Shown here: positions 1 through 7,324 of the stretch, in pieces
Layout of the letters: every line of letters begins with the position of its first letter
Numbering within the stretch: position 1 is the stretch's first letter
Source: Paracoccaceae bacterium
GTDB taxonomy: Bacteria > Pseudomonadota > Alphaproteobacteria > Rhodobacterales > Rhodobacteraceae
Direction: 5' to 3'
NCBI GenBank assembly: GCA_007131685.1
Contig: SLQD01000080.1
Location: 1 to 34,567, forward strand
Length of the DNA: 34,567 nucleotides
Notes under the pieces: model-generated
Told to the model about the DNA's origin: nothing
Database searches by the model: none
Seen by the model: only the letters and a program-made list of their open reading frames with translations
Made by a program: the position numbers and the translations under genes

Positions 1-218
1 AGCGCGGCGCCGAAGACGATGAACCCGATGCCCGCGATGCGCGGGAAGAGCTGCGGGCTGATCCCGGAGGTGCTGCGCCCGAAAAGCGCCGGCGGCTCGG
101 CGACCTGATACGGCGTCAGCACGAAGATCGCCGCACCGAGCAGTATCGAGCCGAGCGCGACCACGGTATTGAAATTGAACCGTTTCGGGCTGTCGCCGCG
201 CGCCTGCTCGTCGCTCAT
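1..218 (-). CDS. TctB-family small membrane subunit of tripartite tricarboxylate transporter (partial)
   Basis: Partial gene absent from the ORF track; it starts with ATG at 218 and runs off the left edge after about 72 codons. An AAAGGACG ribosome-binding site precedes the ATG. The protein has a short charged N-terminus, a first membrane segment (about residues 21-36) and the TctB-like stretch SPQLFPRIAGIGFIVFGAA, where a Pro-rich turn enters a second membrane helix. TctB is the small inner-membrane subunit that works with TctA (12 TM) and periplasmic TctC to import carboxylates by secondary transport. It follows the AEC permease gene by 25 bp on the same strand, so it is probably the fourth gene of the leftward operon. 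TctA and TctC would be expected just outside the window. The family call rests on a short fragment. Confidence 0.75.
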   Translation of the reverse strand, partial: MSDEQARGDSPKRFNFNTVVALGSILLGAAIFVLTPYQVAEPPALFGRSTSGISPQLFPRIAGIGFIVFGAA

Positions 219-243
219 GCCCGCGTCCTTTCGCGCGGCGCGC

Positions 244-1137
244 TCACGCCGCGCCGCCAAAGAGCAGCGCGAACCAGACGATGCCGGGCAGACCGGCGAG
301 TGTGAGCGCGGTGGAGACCACGATGACGCCCGCGATGCGCTCGGGCGCGCGGTCGAAACGTTCGGCGAAGATCATGTTGATGACCGCCGCCGACATCGTC
401 GCCATGATCCAGACCACCCCGGCCTGCGGGCCCTGCAGGCCGAGTGCCGCGATGATCGCGAGCGCCCCGCCCGCCCCGGCGGCGAAGCGCAGCGCCGACA
501 TGCCCACCGCCACCTTCAGATCCGCCACCTTGAGCCGCGCCAGCGACACCCCGAGCAACAGCAGCATCGCCGGGATCACCAACCCCGCCAGAAGCTCCGT
601 GCTGCGCGCGATCCAGCCCGGCACCGGCCATTCGAGGACGAGCACCAGGATCGTCACCGCGCTGGCATGGATCACCGGCTGGCGCAGCAGCGCGCCGGGA
701 TCGAAGCGCCCCGCGCTGATCACGAGGCCCAGCGTGTTCTGCGATATCGAGACGACCAGAAAATACGCGATCGCCAGCGCGAGCCCCTCGACGCCGAACG
801 CCATCGCCGCGAGCGGCAGCCCCATATTGCCCGAGTTGCCGTGCATCGCCGTCAGAAGATAGGTGTGCAGCGGCATGTCGAGCACCCGCAGCACCGCAGC
901 GCCGATCAACGTCGCCACCGCGATCGCGCCGGCCGCCGCGAGCGCCATCTCCCCGACCTCGCTGACCCGGATCTGCGCGCCCGTCAGTGTCGAGAAGATC
1001 AGGCAGGGCGTGCCGACGCGCAGCACCACCGCGCCGATCGTGTCCGAGTCGAACGGCAGCCCGAGGCGCGCCCAGGCCAGCCCCAGCGCCACGATCACGA
1101 AGACCGGCGCGCTCAGCGCAAGCAGCTCCACAATCAC
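244..1137 (-). CDS. AEC-family (auxin efflux carrier / MdcF-like) transporter
   Basis: Ten-TM secondary transporter of the AEC superfamily, whose bacterial members move malonate, malate and similar carboxylates. Hydrophobic helices run along the whole protein. The half-way motif HGNSGNMGLP (about residues 100-109) is the family's conserved Asn/Gly/Pro crossover region, and the second half repeats the fold (VIPAMLLLLGVSL). The ORF track starts at a TTG (1143) that directly abuts the GAGGGGG ribosome-binding site. GTG at 1137 has a 6-nt spacing and is the better start, giving 297 aa. It lies 57 bp downstream of the 3-hydroxyisobutyrate-dehydrogenase-type gene and 25 bp upstream of tctB, so one operon holds two unrelated carboxylate carriers. 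Substrate unknown. Confidence 0.85.
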   Translation of the reverse strand: MIVELLALSAPVFVIVALGLAWARLGLPFDSDTIGAVVLRVGTPCLIFSTLTGAQIRVSEVGEMALAAAGAIAVATLIGAAVLRVLDMPLHTYLLTAMHGNSGNMGLPLAAMAFGVEGLALAIAYFLVVSISQNTLGLVISAGRFDPGALLRQPVIHASAVTILVLVLEWPVPGWIARSTELLAGLVIPAMLLLLGVSLARLKVADLKVAVGMSALRFAAGAGGALAIIAALGLQGPQAGVVWIMATMSAAVINMIFAERFDRAPERIAGVIVVSTALTLAGLPGIVWFALLFGGAA

Positions 1138-1200
1138 GCCCAACCCCCTCGATCCCGCCCTCGGACATGCCGGGCGCGCCGAAACCGGGGGCCCTGCACG

Positions 1201-2142
1201 TCATGCGTCCCCCCCGTCGGATGGGCGTTCGCATCCGGCCGCACGCTCCATCACCCGGCAGACCGCCGCGGCGTCGAGATGGGCGAGCCCCTGCGCGCTG
1301 GCGGCATGGTAATACTGCACGGCGAGCTGGTAGAGTGGGATCGGCACCCCCATCCGCGCCGCGTGTTCGGCGATGATCGGCGCATCCTTGAGCGGGACCG
1401 AGAAATTCATCCCCTCGCGCGCATAGTCGTTCTGCGCCATCAGCGCCCCGCGCACCTCGAACATCGCCGAGCTCGAGCCGCTGCCCGAGATCACCTCGTG
1501 AAACATCTCCGGGTCGAGCCCGGACTTCATCGCCAGCACCATCGCCTCGGCCGCGACCGTGTTATGAACGAGGTTGAGGATGTTGCCGCAGAACTTGGTC
1601 TTGGAGCCGTGGCCGAACGGGCCGACGAAATGCGTCTTCCTGCAGAACGTCTCGAGCACCGGGCGGATCGCGGAGTAGTCGTCGCGCGCCCCTGAACAGA
1701 AGGCCGTCAGGCCGCGTTCTAGCGCCATGATCCGGTTGCCGCTCACGGGGCAGTCGAGCGCGCGCCGGCCGCCCGCGGCGAGGATGTCGCGCGCCGCCTC
1801 CTTGTCGGCGACCGCGAGGGTGGACATCTCGACGATGACCTGGCCGCCCTCGGGAAGCGGCGCGTCGGCGAGCGCCCGGCTCACCTCGGCGAGCGTGCCC
1901 GCCGAGGGCAGGCAGGTGAAGATCACGGGGCAGTGCGCGCCGGCATCCGCGAGATCCGGCGCGGGCACGATCCCGGCGCGCTGCGCGGCGGCGCGCGCCT
2001 GCGGGTCGGGATCGACGCCGTGCACCGCGTAGCCTGCGGCGGCGATGTTCGCGGCCACCGCCGAGCCGAGCACCCCGAGACCGACGAAGCCGATCGCGGC
2101 GCCGGGCGCGCCTGCGGCGGGGGGCGCGTCCGGCGCGCTCAT
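1201..2142 (-). CDS. NAD(P)-dependent oxidoreductase, 3-hydroxyisobutyrate dehydrogenase family
   Basis: Cytosolic beta-hydroxyacid dehydrogenase of the HIBADH / tartronate semialdehyde reductase family; it oxidises or reduces a 3-hydroxy acid with NAD(P). An N-terminal Rossmann fold starts with GFVGLGVLGSAVAANI (about residues 18-33). The substrate motif DCPVSGN (about 135) corresponds to the family's D-A-P-V-S-G. The helix with KTKFCGN holds the catalytic lysine position (GxxxKxxxN). At 313 aa it is slightly longer than the usual 290-300, owing to a Pro/Ala-rich N-terminal tail. Its ATG overlaps the stop of the upstream Gfo/Idh/MocA gene by 4 bp (ATGA), so the two are translationally coupled and probably act in sequence on the same substrate. 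The exact hydroxy acid cannot be deduced. Confidence 0.85.
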   Translation of the reverse strand: MSAPDAPPAAGAPGAAIGFVGLGVLGSAVAANIAAAGYAVHGVDPDPQARAAAQRAGIVPAPDLADAGAHCPVIFTCLPSAGTLAEVSRALADAPLPEGGQVIVEMSTLAVADKEAARDILAAGGRRALDCPVSGNRIMALERGLTAFCSGARDDYSAIRPVLETFCRKTHFVGPFGHGSKTKFCGNILNLVHNTVAAEAMVLAMKSGLDPEMFHEVISGSGSSSAMFEVRGALMAQNDYAREGMNFSVPLKDAPIIAEHAARMGVPIPLYQLAVQYYHAASAQGLAHLDAAAVCRVMERAAGCERPSDGGDA

Positions 2143-3128
2143 ACCCGCTCGATCCCGCCGCTCGCGGTGGAGCGGATGATCGCCTCGAAGCTGGCCACGT
2201 TGGCACGCATCTCGTCATGGGTTACGGGATAGGGCGCGATGCCGCGCACGGCCTGCGCGAAGGCCTCGAGATTGGCGCGCACCACCGGGTGCGGGGCGAA
2301 GAAACGGCTCGTCGGCTGCCCGCCGCGCAACATCTCGAGCATGTCCCAGCCCGCCGGGGTCTCCGGATGGGCCCGGTCGCGGATCTCCGTCCAGCCCTCG
2401 GCGCCGAACACCGCGAAGCGCCCGATGAAGGGCGTGGCGAGCAGCGCCGTGAGTGTCGCCGAGGCGCCATTCGCGAAACCCAGCGTGATCGACAGCGTGT
2501 CGCCATTGGCGAAGTCCGATCCGCGCGTAGCAAGCCGCGCCCAGACCTCGTGCGGGCGCCCGAGCAGCGCGATCGACAGATCGACGAGATGGATGCCGGT
2601 TGCCGAGAGCGGCCCCGCCGGCGCCTCCTCGGGCGAGAAGCGCCAGTTGTCGCGCGGCAGGGCGAGAAACTTGTCCTGGCTGAAATTGCCCTCGATGTTG
2701 AGGATCGCGCCGAACGCGCCGCGGGCGAACCGCTCGCGCAGCTCGATGATCGCGGGCTCGAACCGGCGCTCGTGACCGATCCCGAGCACCACCCCCGCAC
2801 GCTCGACCGCGGCGAGCGCCGTCTCGACCTCGGCGCGTGTGGTGCAAAGCGGCTTTTCGCAGAAGACATGCCGCCCGGCCTGCGCGGCGGCGGCGATCTG
2901 CTCGGCATGGAAGCGGTGCGGCGAGCACAGCACCACCGCCTCGACGCGCGGATCCTCGAGCGCCGCCTCGAACCGGTCGGCGACGCGCAGACCGGCGCCT
3001 TCCGCGTTGGCGCGCGCGGCCGGGTCGGGCTCGACGGCGAGGACTGGGTCGAGGAGCGCGCTTTCGCGTGCCTGCGCGGCGATCGTGCGCCCCCACCAGC
3101 CCATCCCGACGATGGCGATTGCGGTCAT
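2139..3128 (-). CDS. Gfo/Idh/MocA-family oxidoreductase
   Basis: NAD(P)-dependent dehydrogenase of the family that includes inositol 2-dehydrogenase and glucose-fructose oxidoreductase. The N-terminal Rossmann domain has IVGMGWWGRTIA (about residues 5-16). The family signature EKPLCTT (about 92-98) supplies the conserved Lys of the E-K-P motif. The C-terminal alpha/beta domain contains GIHLVDLSIALLG with the usual His-x-x-Asp pair. Length (329 aa) is typical. ATG at 3128 is preceded by a strong GGGGGGAG ribosome-binding site. It is the first gene of the leftward operon, and its predicted promoter is overlapped by a TGATATATCA box. Family members act mostly on sugars, polyols or sugar acids, but substrate identity here is open. 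Confidence 0.88.
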   Translation of the reverse strand: MTAIAIVGMGWWGRTIAAQARESALLDPVLAVEPDPAARANAEGAGLRVADRFEAALEDPRVEAVVLCSPHRFHAEQIAAAAQAGRHVFCEKPLCTTRAEVETALAAVERAGVVLGIGHERRFEPAIIELRERFARGAFGAILNIEGNFSQDKFLALPRDNWRFSPEEAPAGPLSATGIHLVDLSIALLGRPHEVWARLATRGSDFANGDTLSITLGFANGASATLTALLATPFIGRFAVFGAEGWTEIRDRAHPETPAGWDMLEMLRGGQPTSRFFAPHPVVRANLEAFAQAVRGIAPYPVTHDEMRANVASFEAIIRSTASGGIERV

Positions 3129-3193
3129 GCTCCCCCCTCACGCCGGGCGCCCCGGCGATCCGGGCCCGCCGCGCAGCGCGTGACCCGATGCCT

Positions 3194-3203
3194 TGATATA
3201 TCA
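3194..3203. promoter_or_regulatory. TGATATATCA palindrome, probable GntR-type operator (box 1)
   Basis: Perfect 10-bp palindrome TGATATATCA in an otherwise GC-rich intergenic region. It covers the predicted -10 element of the leftward Gfo/Idh/MocA operon, so a bound protein would block RNA polymerase. Similar boxes occur at 3350, 6325 and 6521. The nearby GntR/FCD regulator is the best candidate to bind it; this assignment is inference. Confidence 0.6.
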
Positions 3204-3225
3204 CCGGGCGCCGTCGGCCTGTCAA
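3197..3225 (-). promoter_or_regulatory. Predicted sigma70 promoter of the Gfo/Idh/MocA operon
   Basis: On the minus strand a perfect TTGACA (-35, plus-strand 3220-3225) is followed after 17 bp by GATATA (-10, plus-strand 3197-3202). The -10 lies inside the TGATATATCA palindrome. The leader to the ATG at 3128 would be about 60 nt. The rest of the 313-bp lysR/mocA gap holds the lysR-side box at 3350 and nothing coding that I can see. Confidence 0.55.
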
Positions 3226-3349
3226 TCCTCGTGGTGTTGATCGGGTGACAATTTGCCTTCGGCGCCGTTGAACGCCCTTCTCAAGGGCGCGCCGATACCG
3301 CAGCCGCGCGGCGTGATTGCCATCGGGCACCCGCCATGCGATCATCGGC

Positions 3350-3359
3350 TGATATCTGT
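3350..3359. promoter_or_regulatory. Degenerate TGATATC box upstream of lysR (box 4)
   Basis: TGATATCTGT matches the first seven bases of TGATATCTCA at 6325 and half of the palindrome at 3194. It lies about 80 bp upstream of the lysR start. No convincing -35 is seen at the right distance, so this is the weakest of the four boxes. It may be a chance match or a LysR autoregulatory site. Confidence 0.3.
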
Positions 3360-3441
3360 TCGTTGCCGCTCGCTTTGCGGTAGCGGGCGCACGGGTGCCG
3401 GTGCGCCACGGGCGCGCGGGCCGCGGATCGGGGAGACGGAC

Positions 3442-4386
3442 ATGCAGTGCAGCCTTCGCGACATGGCGATCTTCGTCGCCGCCTTCGAGGAGCGTTCGTT
3501 CACCGCCGCCGCGCGCCGCGAGCACACGACCCAGTCCGGCGTCTCGCAGCATATCCGCAATATCGAGGATCTGCTCGGCGTGCAGCTCTTCCTGCGCGAG
3601 CGCGTCGGCGTCGCCCCGACCCCGGCGGCGGCGCGCTTCTATCGCAGTTGCCTGCGCGTGCTGCGCAGCCACGCCGATGCGCATGGCGAGATGGCGCGCT
3701 TTCGCGGCGGCGCGGCGGGGCAGCTGCGCATCGGGCTGATGCCGACCCTGACCAGCGCCGCCCTCGCCCCGGCCCTCGAGACCTTCATGCAGGACGCGCC
3801 CAATGTCGCCGTGCGCGTGACCGAGGGGTACGGCACTGCGCTCACCGCGATGGTGCGCGCCGGCGAGCTCGATTTCGCCATCGTGCCGGCGCAGTGCGGC
3901 GGCGACGGGATCAGTGCGCGGCCCTTCCTGCGCACCCGGGAGGCGCTCGTCTCGCGCGGGCTGAGCGGGGTCGGTCGCCGCGCGCCGGTGCGGCTGCGCG
4001 ATCTCGGCGCGCTCGACCTGATGCTGCCGGGGCAGGGCAATCCGCGCCGCCGCGCGATCGATGCCTATTGCGCGGCGGCCGGCGTCGCGATCGGCCGCGT
4101 CCAGGAGCTCGACACCGTGCTCGGGACACTCGATTTCGTTGCGCGAAGCGACTGGATGACGGTGCTGCCCGCGATCGCGACGGCGCGCGAGCAGCGCCGG
4201 CTGAGCATCAACCCGATCGTCGATCCGCCGCTCACGCTCGAGCTGGCGCTGATCGAGCCGGCCCGCCGTCCGCCGCCGGCGCATGCCGAGCATTTCCTCG
4301 GGCTGCTGCGGCTGGAGGCGCAGCGCCTCGGCGAGCGCGACGCGGTGCACCGCGCCCCGGCTCAGGCGATGGCGGACACCCTGTGA
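3442..4386 (+). CDS. LysR-family transcriptional regulator
   Basis: Canonical LysR regulator, 314 aa. The N-terminal winged helix-turn-helix spans about residues 5-65 (FVAAFEERSFTAAARREHTTQSGVSQHIRNIE, quoted here as a region and read in two parts: the first helix and the recognition helix). The effector-binding domain begins near residue 90 (LRIGLMPTL) and runs to the end. The ORF track begins upstream at 3253. ATG at 3442 is chosen because GGAG lies 8 nt before it and the HTH then begins at the normal distance from the N-terminus. It is divergent from the mocA operon, the usual LysR layout. Its stop overlaps the GTG start of the downstream DctP-like gene (GTGA), so the two proteins are likely made together. 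The effector is unknown. Confidence 0.9.
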   Translation: MQCSLRDMAIFVAAFEERSFTAAARREHTTQSGVSQHIRNIEDLLGVQLFLRERVGVAPTPAAARFYRSCLRVLRSHADAHGEMARFRGGAAGQLRIGLMPTLTSAALAPALETFMQDAPNVAVRVTEGYGTALTAMVRAGELDFAIVPAQCGGDGISARPFLRTREALVSRGLSGVGRRAPVRLRDLGALDLMLPGQGNPRRRAIDAYCAAAGVAIGRVQELDTVLGTLDFVARSDWMTVLPAIATAREQRRLSINPIVDPPLTLELALIEPARRPPPAHAEHFLGLLRLEAQRLGERDAVHRAPAQAMADTL

Positions 4387-5300
4387 GCGCGGTGCGAATC
4401 GCCGGCTACCAGGGTCCCGCCTCGATCAACACGGAGGCGCTCGAGGCCCTCGCTGCGGGGCTTGATGCCGAGCGGCCCGAGGGGCTGGCGCAGGAGCTGT
4501 GCGCGGACGTGACGGCCGCAGGCGGCACCGCACAGGACCTGTTCGCCGATCTCGAGGCCGGGGGCACCCAGATCGGCTACATGGCCTCGGGCTACCTGAC
4601 CGCGCGGGTCCCGGAACTGGCGGTGCTCGACCTGCCGTTCTGCGTCGACGACCGCGCGCGGGCGCATGCCGCGCTCGACGGCGCGGTGGGCGCGCGCCTG
4701 CGCGACGCGATCGCGGCGCGCACCGGGCTTCGGGTGCTCGGCCTGTGGGATAACGGCTTTCGCCATGTGTCGAGCCGCACCGGGCCGCTGCGGCATCCGC
4801 GCGACTGCCGCGGGCTGCGGGTGCGCACGATCGACAATCCGATCTATGTCGAGACCATGGCCGCGCTCGGCTTCGAGCCGGTGGTGACCGATGTCGCCGA
4901 GCTGCGCGCCGCGGTCGCCCAGGGGCGCGTCGATGCGCAGGAGAACCCGCTCACCAACACGGTCAGCTTCGATCTGCACCGCCATCACGGCCATGTCGCG
5001 CTGACGCGGCATTTTCACGGCGTGATCCTGCTCGTCGCGCATGCCGGGTTTCTCGACGCGCTCGCCCCGGCACGGCGCGACCGCCTCGATGCCGCGGTGC
5101 GCGCCGCGACGACCCTGCAGCGCCGCCGTGCCGAGGAGCAGGAGGCCGCCGCGCTCGCGACGATGCGCAACGCCGGGGTGCGGATCACGGCGGCGCCCGA
5201 TCTCGACCGCGACGCGTTTCGCGCCGCCGCTGCGCCCGTGCTCGCGCGGGCGCGGGGTGCGCTGCCGGACGATCTCGTCGCGCGCTATCTCGGCGCCTAG
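4383..5300 (+). CDS. DctP-like TRAP solute-binding protein without signal peptide
   Basis: 305-aa protein with the DctP/TRAP solute-binding fold: QIGYMASGYL, LDLPFCVDD, WDNGFRHVSS, then LRVRTIDNP with the arginine that in the family binds the ligand carboxylate, and the hinge-side segment RVDAQENPLTN. Family members are normally exported by a Sec signal peptide. Here the GTG start (4383) overlaps the lysR stop, and the protein begins directly with the first beta strand (VRIAGYQG). The upstream in-frame sequence is lysR in another frame and contains no hydrophobic signal. No DctQ or DctM gene adjoins it. It may therefore be a cytosolic ligand-binding protein, perhaps a sensor or partner for the co-translated LysR; that role is inference. 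The stop shares the palindrome CTAG with the convergent DapA-family gene. Confidence 0.8.
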   Translation: MSAVRIAGYQGPASINTEALEALAAGLDAERPEGLAQELCADVTAAGGTAQDLFADLEAGGTQIGYMASGYLTARVPELAVLDLPFCVDDRARAHAALDGAVGARLRDAIAARTGLRVLGLWDNGFRHVSSRTGPLRHPRDCRGLRVRTIDNPIYVETMAALGFEPVVTDVAELRAAVAQGRVDAQENPLTNTVSFDLHRHHGHVALTRHFHGVILLVAHAGFLDALAPARRDRLDAAVRAATTLQRRRAEEQEAAALATMRNAGVRITAAPDLDRDAFRAAAAPVLARARGALPDDLVARYLGA

Positions 5301-6217
5301 ACGCCGAGCCCCGCCGGCATGCGCCAGCCCGCCGCGGACAGCTCGCCGCGCAGCGCCGCGGTCTGCTCGGCGGTGAGCGGTTGCAGCGGCAGCCGCAGCG
5401 CCGCGAATCGCGCGTCACCGGTCTGCTCCGCGATCACCGCCTTCGCCGCGGGGATCAGCGGGTAGCGCCCGAAGATCTCGCGCACCTGCGCGACCTCGCC
5501 CTGCAGCGCCTCCGCCTGCGGCGTGCCGAGCGCGTCGTAGAGCGCTCGGATCGCGGCCGGGTTGATGTTGCCCGAGGCGGTGATGCAGCCGACCGCGCCG
5601 AGCGCGTGCGCCCGCGCGAGCACCCCTTCGGAACTCGGGAAGACGCGAAAGCCGGGAAACCGCGCGAGTATGGCGGCGGTGTTGTCCCAGTCGCCGGAGC
5701 TGTCCTTGATGCCCATCACGGTGTCGGGAAAGTCGCGCAGCAGCGTCTCGATGAGCTCGTGCGGGATCGCCACGCCGCTCATCTGCGGGATGTGATACAG
5801 CCACAGGCCGAGCGCGTCGGAGCCCACCGCCTCGATCAGCGCCGCGTACCAGGCATGCAGTCCCTGCGCCGAGACCGGCTTGTAATAGAAGGGCGGCAGC
5901 GCCAGCACCCCGCCGCAGCCCAGCCCGACGGCATGGCGCGTCAGCGCGACCGTATCCCCGAGCGCGCACATCCCGACCCCGGGCATCAGCCGCTCCGGCG
6001 GCACGCCGGCCTCGACGAGCGCCTCGAGCAGGCTCATGCGCTCGGCAGGAGTCATCGAATTGGCCTCGCTGGTGGTGCCGAACACCGCAAGGCCGTGCGC
6101 CCCGCTGTCGAGCAGCCACTTGCAAACCGCGACGAAGGCTGCCGGGTCGGGCGCGCCGGTTCGATCGAAGGGCGTGATCGCCGGGACGAGCAGCCCGGCG
6201 AAGTCGGTTTTCGGCAT
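5297..6217 (-). CDS. DapA-family (dihydrodipicolinate synthase / N-acetylneuraminate lyase) protein
   Basis: 306-aa class I aldolase or dehydratase of the DHDPS/NAL superfamily, a TIM barrel that forms a Schiff base with a 2-oxo acid such as pyruvate. Visible signatures are FGTTSEANSMT (about residues 45-55, the substrate-carboxylate loop), the catalytic tyrosine in LYHIP (about 140) and the Schiff-base lysine in GIKDSSGD (about 168). The ORF track extends to 6319, but ATG at 6217 follows a GGAGAGAG ribosome-binding site and begins just before the barrel. Its neighbours are catabolic dehydrogenases and a GntR regulator rather than lysine-biosynthesis genes, so it is more likely a sugar-acid or keto-acid lyase/dehydratase than DapA itself. 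A TGATATCTCA box overlaps its predicted promoter. Confidence 0.88.
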   Translation of the reverse strand: MPKTDFAGLLVPAITPFDRTGAPDPAAFVAVCKWLLDSGAHGLAVFGTTSEANSMTPAERMSLLEALVEAGVPPERLMPGVGMCALGDTVALTRHAVGLGCGGVLALPPFYYKPVSAQGLHAWYAALIEAVGSDALGLWLYHIPQMSGVAIPHELIETLLRDFPDTVMGIKDSSGDWDNTAAILARFPGFRVFPSSEGVLARAHALGAVGCITASGNINPAAIRALYDALGTPQAEALQGEVAQVREIFGRYPLIPAAKAVIAEQTGDARFAALRLPLQPLTAEQTAALRGELSAAGWRMPAGLGV

Positions 6218-6324
6218 CTCTCTCTCCATCCTCGGCGCGGCGACGCGGCATGCGCGCGCCGGACCCTCCAGCGTCGCCACGGCGCGGCGCCTGCACGGCC
6301 CGCACCCGATCACGATCATCTGAC

Positions 6325-6334
6325 TGATATCTCA
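6325..6334. promoter_or_regulatory. TGATATCTCA box, probable GntR-type operator (box 2)
   Basis: TGATATCTCA differs from the palindrome at 3194 by one base. It overlaps the predicted -10 of the leftward DapA-family gene. The 365-bp gap from 6218 to 6582 also holds box 3, the gntR promoter and a 22-bp palindrome; no coding potential is seen in it. Confidence 0.5.
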
Positions 6335-6354
6335 TGTTGTCGTCCGCTGCGCAA
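6326..6354 (-). promoter_or_regulatory. Predicted promoter of the DapA-family gene
   Basis: On the minus strand TTGCGC (plus-strand 6349-6354) is followed after 17 bp by GATATC (plus-strand 6326-6331). The -10 lies inside the operator-like box, the same geometry as at the mocA promoter. The leader would be about 100 nt. Confidence 0.45.
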
Positions 6355-6377
6355 TCATCCCGTGCACGATCCGGTGG

Positions 6378-6399
6378 CGGGCCGTCGCGCGACGGCCCG
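6378..6399. repeat. Perfect 22-bp GC palindrome between dapA-like gene and gntR
   Basis: CGGGCCGTCGC is followed immediately by its reverse complement GCGACGGCCCG. A second inverted repeat, CGGGCA/TGCCCG, lies at 6450-6469. It has no T-run on either side and is not positioned as a normal terminator. Function unknown; it may be a structured leader or a protein site. Confidence 0.5.
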
Positions 6400-6520
6400 G
6401 GCGGACAGGCCGCGGCATGCTCCGCAGCCTGGCGGCGGCGCCGCTGCGCCGGGCATCGGGGCGTGCCCGTCGCCGCGTGCGGATGCGACCAGACGCTTCC
6501 ATTGAAACGGATCGTGGGTC

Positions 6521-6530
6521 TGAAATATCA
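6521..6530. promoter_or_regulatory. TGAAATATCA box upstream of gntR (box 3)
   Basis: TGAAATATCA is one mismatch from TGATATATCA and lies 3 bp upstream of the gntR -35 element. This placement suggests autoregulation of gntR by the same protein that binds boxes 1 and 2. Confidence 0.45.
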
Positions 6531-6533
6531 AGC

Positions 6534-6562
6534 TTGACAGGAACCGCATTTGCGCGTTTTCT
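6534..6562 (+). promoter_or_regulatory. Predicted sigma70 promoter of gntR operon
   Basis: A perfect TTGACA (6534-6539) is followed after 17 bp by a weak TTTTCT (6557-6562). Transcription would start near 6569. This puts the TTG start used in the ORF track (6550) outside the message and favours ATG 6583. Confidence 0.45.
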
Positions 6563-6582
6563 CGGCGCCCAGGGCAGCCGGG

Positions 6583-7275
6583 ATGGCGCGGATGCAGGAA
6601 GTTGACGGGCCGGTGCTTGCACGCACGGATATCTACAGAAGGCTGCGCGCCGAGGTGCTCAGCTGCGCGCTGCGCCCGGGGCAGCAGTTTCAGGAGCGCG
6701 ATCTCGTCGCGCGATTCGGCGTTTCGAAATCGCCGATCCGCGATGCGCTGATCAAGCTCGAGGCGCAGGGCCTCGTCGAGGTGCTGCCGCGCAAGGGATA
6801 TCGCGTTCCGCCGATCGACCTGCGCGATGTCAAGGAGATGTATGAACTGCGCCAGATGCATGAGCGTGCGTGCATCCAGGGGATGATCGGCGCGGCGACG
6901 GCGGAGACGTTCGCCGGGCTCGATGCCTACCGCGCCGCGCCGGACAGTTCCGATCTCGCCGCCTGGGTTGATTACAACCGCAGGTTTCACGCCTTCATCG
7001 CCGGGCATTGCGGCAATCGCCGGCTCGCCCGGATGGCCGTCGAGCTCATCGAGGAGTTCGACAGGCTGACCTATTTCGGGGTCGCGCATACCCGGCAGAT
7101 CTCGACCGACGCCTTCGTTGCCGAGCACTGCGCGATCATCGATGCGATTCAGGCGCGCGACAGCCGCAAGGCCGTCGCGCTCGCGCGCCAGCATGTCGAA
7201 AGCTCGCGCCGGCGCGTGCTCGACAATCTCGAAACCGCCCCGGTCGTCAGGACCCGCCCCGGCGCGGTCGCATGA
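6583..7275 (+). CDS. GntR-family transcriptional regulator, FCD subfamily
   Basis: 230-aa regulator. The N-terminal winged HTH (about residues 15-80) includes ERDLVARFGVSKSPIRDAL and the wing PRKGYRVPPI. The helical FCD effector domain (about 85-215) has the D-x-x-x-x-FH element DYNRRFHAF plus later histidines (EHCAIIDAI, RQHVE) that form the FCD metal and ligand site. ATG 6583 is chosen over the upstream TTG because the predicted transcription start lies between them and AGGG precedes the ATG; ATG 6592 is also possible. It heads a rightward unit with a cupin and a zinc dehydrogenase. FCD regulators usually repress catabolic genes and bind a short palindrome, which fits the TGATATATCA-like boxes in this island. 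Confidence 0.9.
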   Translation: MARMQEVDGPVLARTDIYRRLRAEVLSCALRPGQQFQERDLVARFGVSKSPIRDALIKLEAQGLVEVLPRKGYRVPPIDLRDVKEMYELRQMHERACIQGMIGAATAETFAGLDAYRAAPDSSDLAAWVDYNRRFHAFIAGHCGNRRLARMAVELIEEFDRLTYFGVAHTRQISTDAFVAEHCAIIDAIQARDSRKAVALARQHVESSRRRVLDNLETAPVVRTRPGAVA

Positions 7276-7324
7276 CGGGGCCGGGTCCGCCCCCGGCGGC
7301 CCTGCATCAAGCGAGGAGGAAATG

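Noticed and set aside
169-1695. 508-aa plus-strand ORF at the left end
   Set aside because: It is antisense to the AEC and HIBADH-type genes and is Arg/His-rich without any family signature.
2215-4350. 711-aa minus-strand ORF spanning mocA and lysR
   Set aside because: It overlaps two well-supported genes and the promoter region in another frame; the translation is Arg/Ala-rich with no motif.
6332-6622. 96-aa minus ORF in the dapA/gntR gap
   Set aside because: It is Arg/Pro/Ala-rich, overlaps both predicted promoters and the gntR start, and has no family features.
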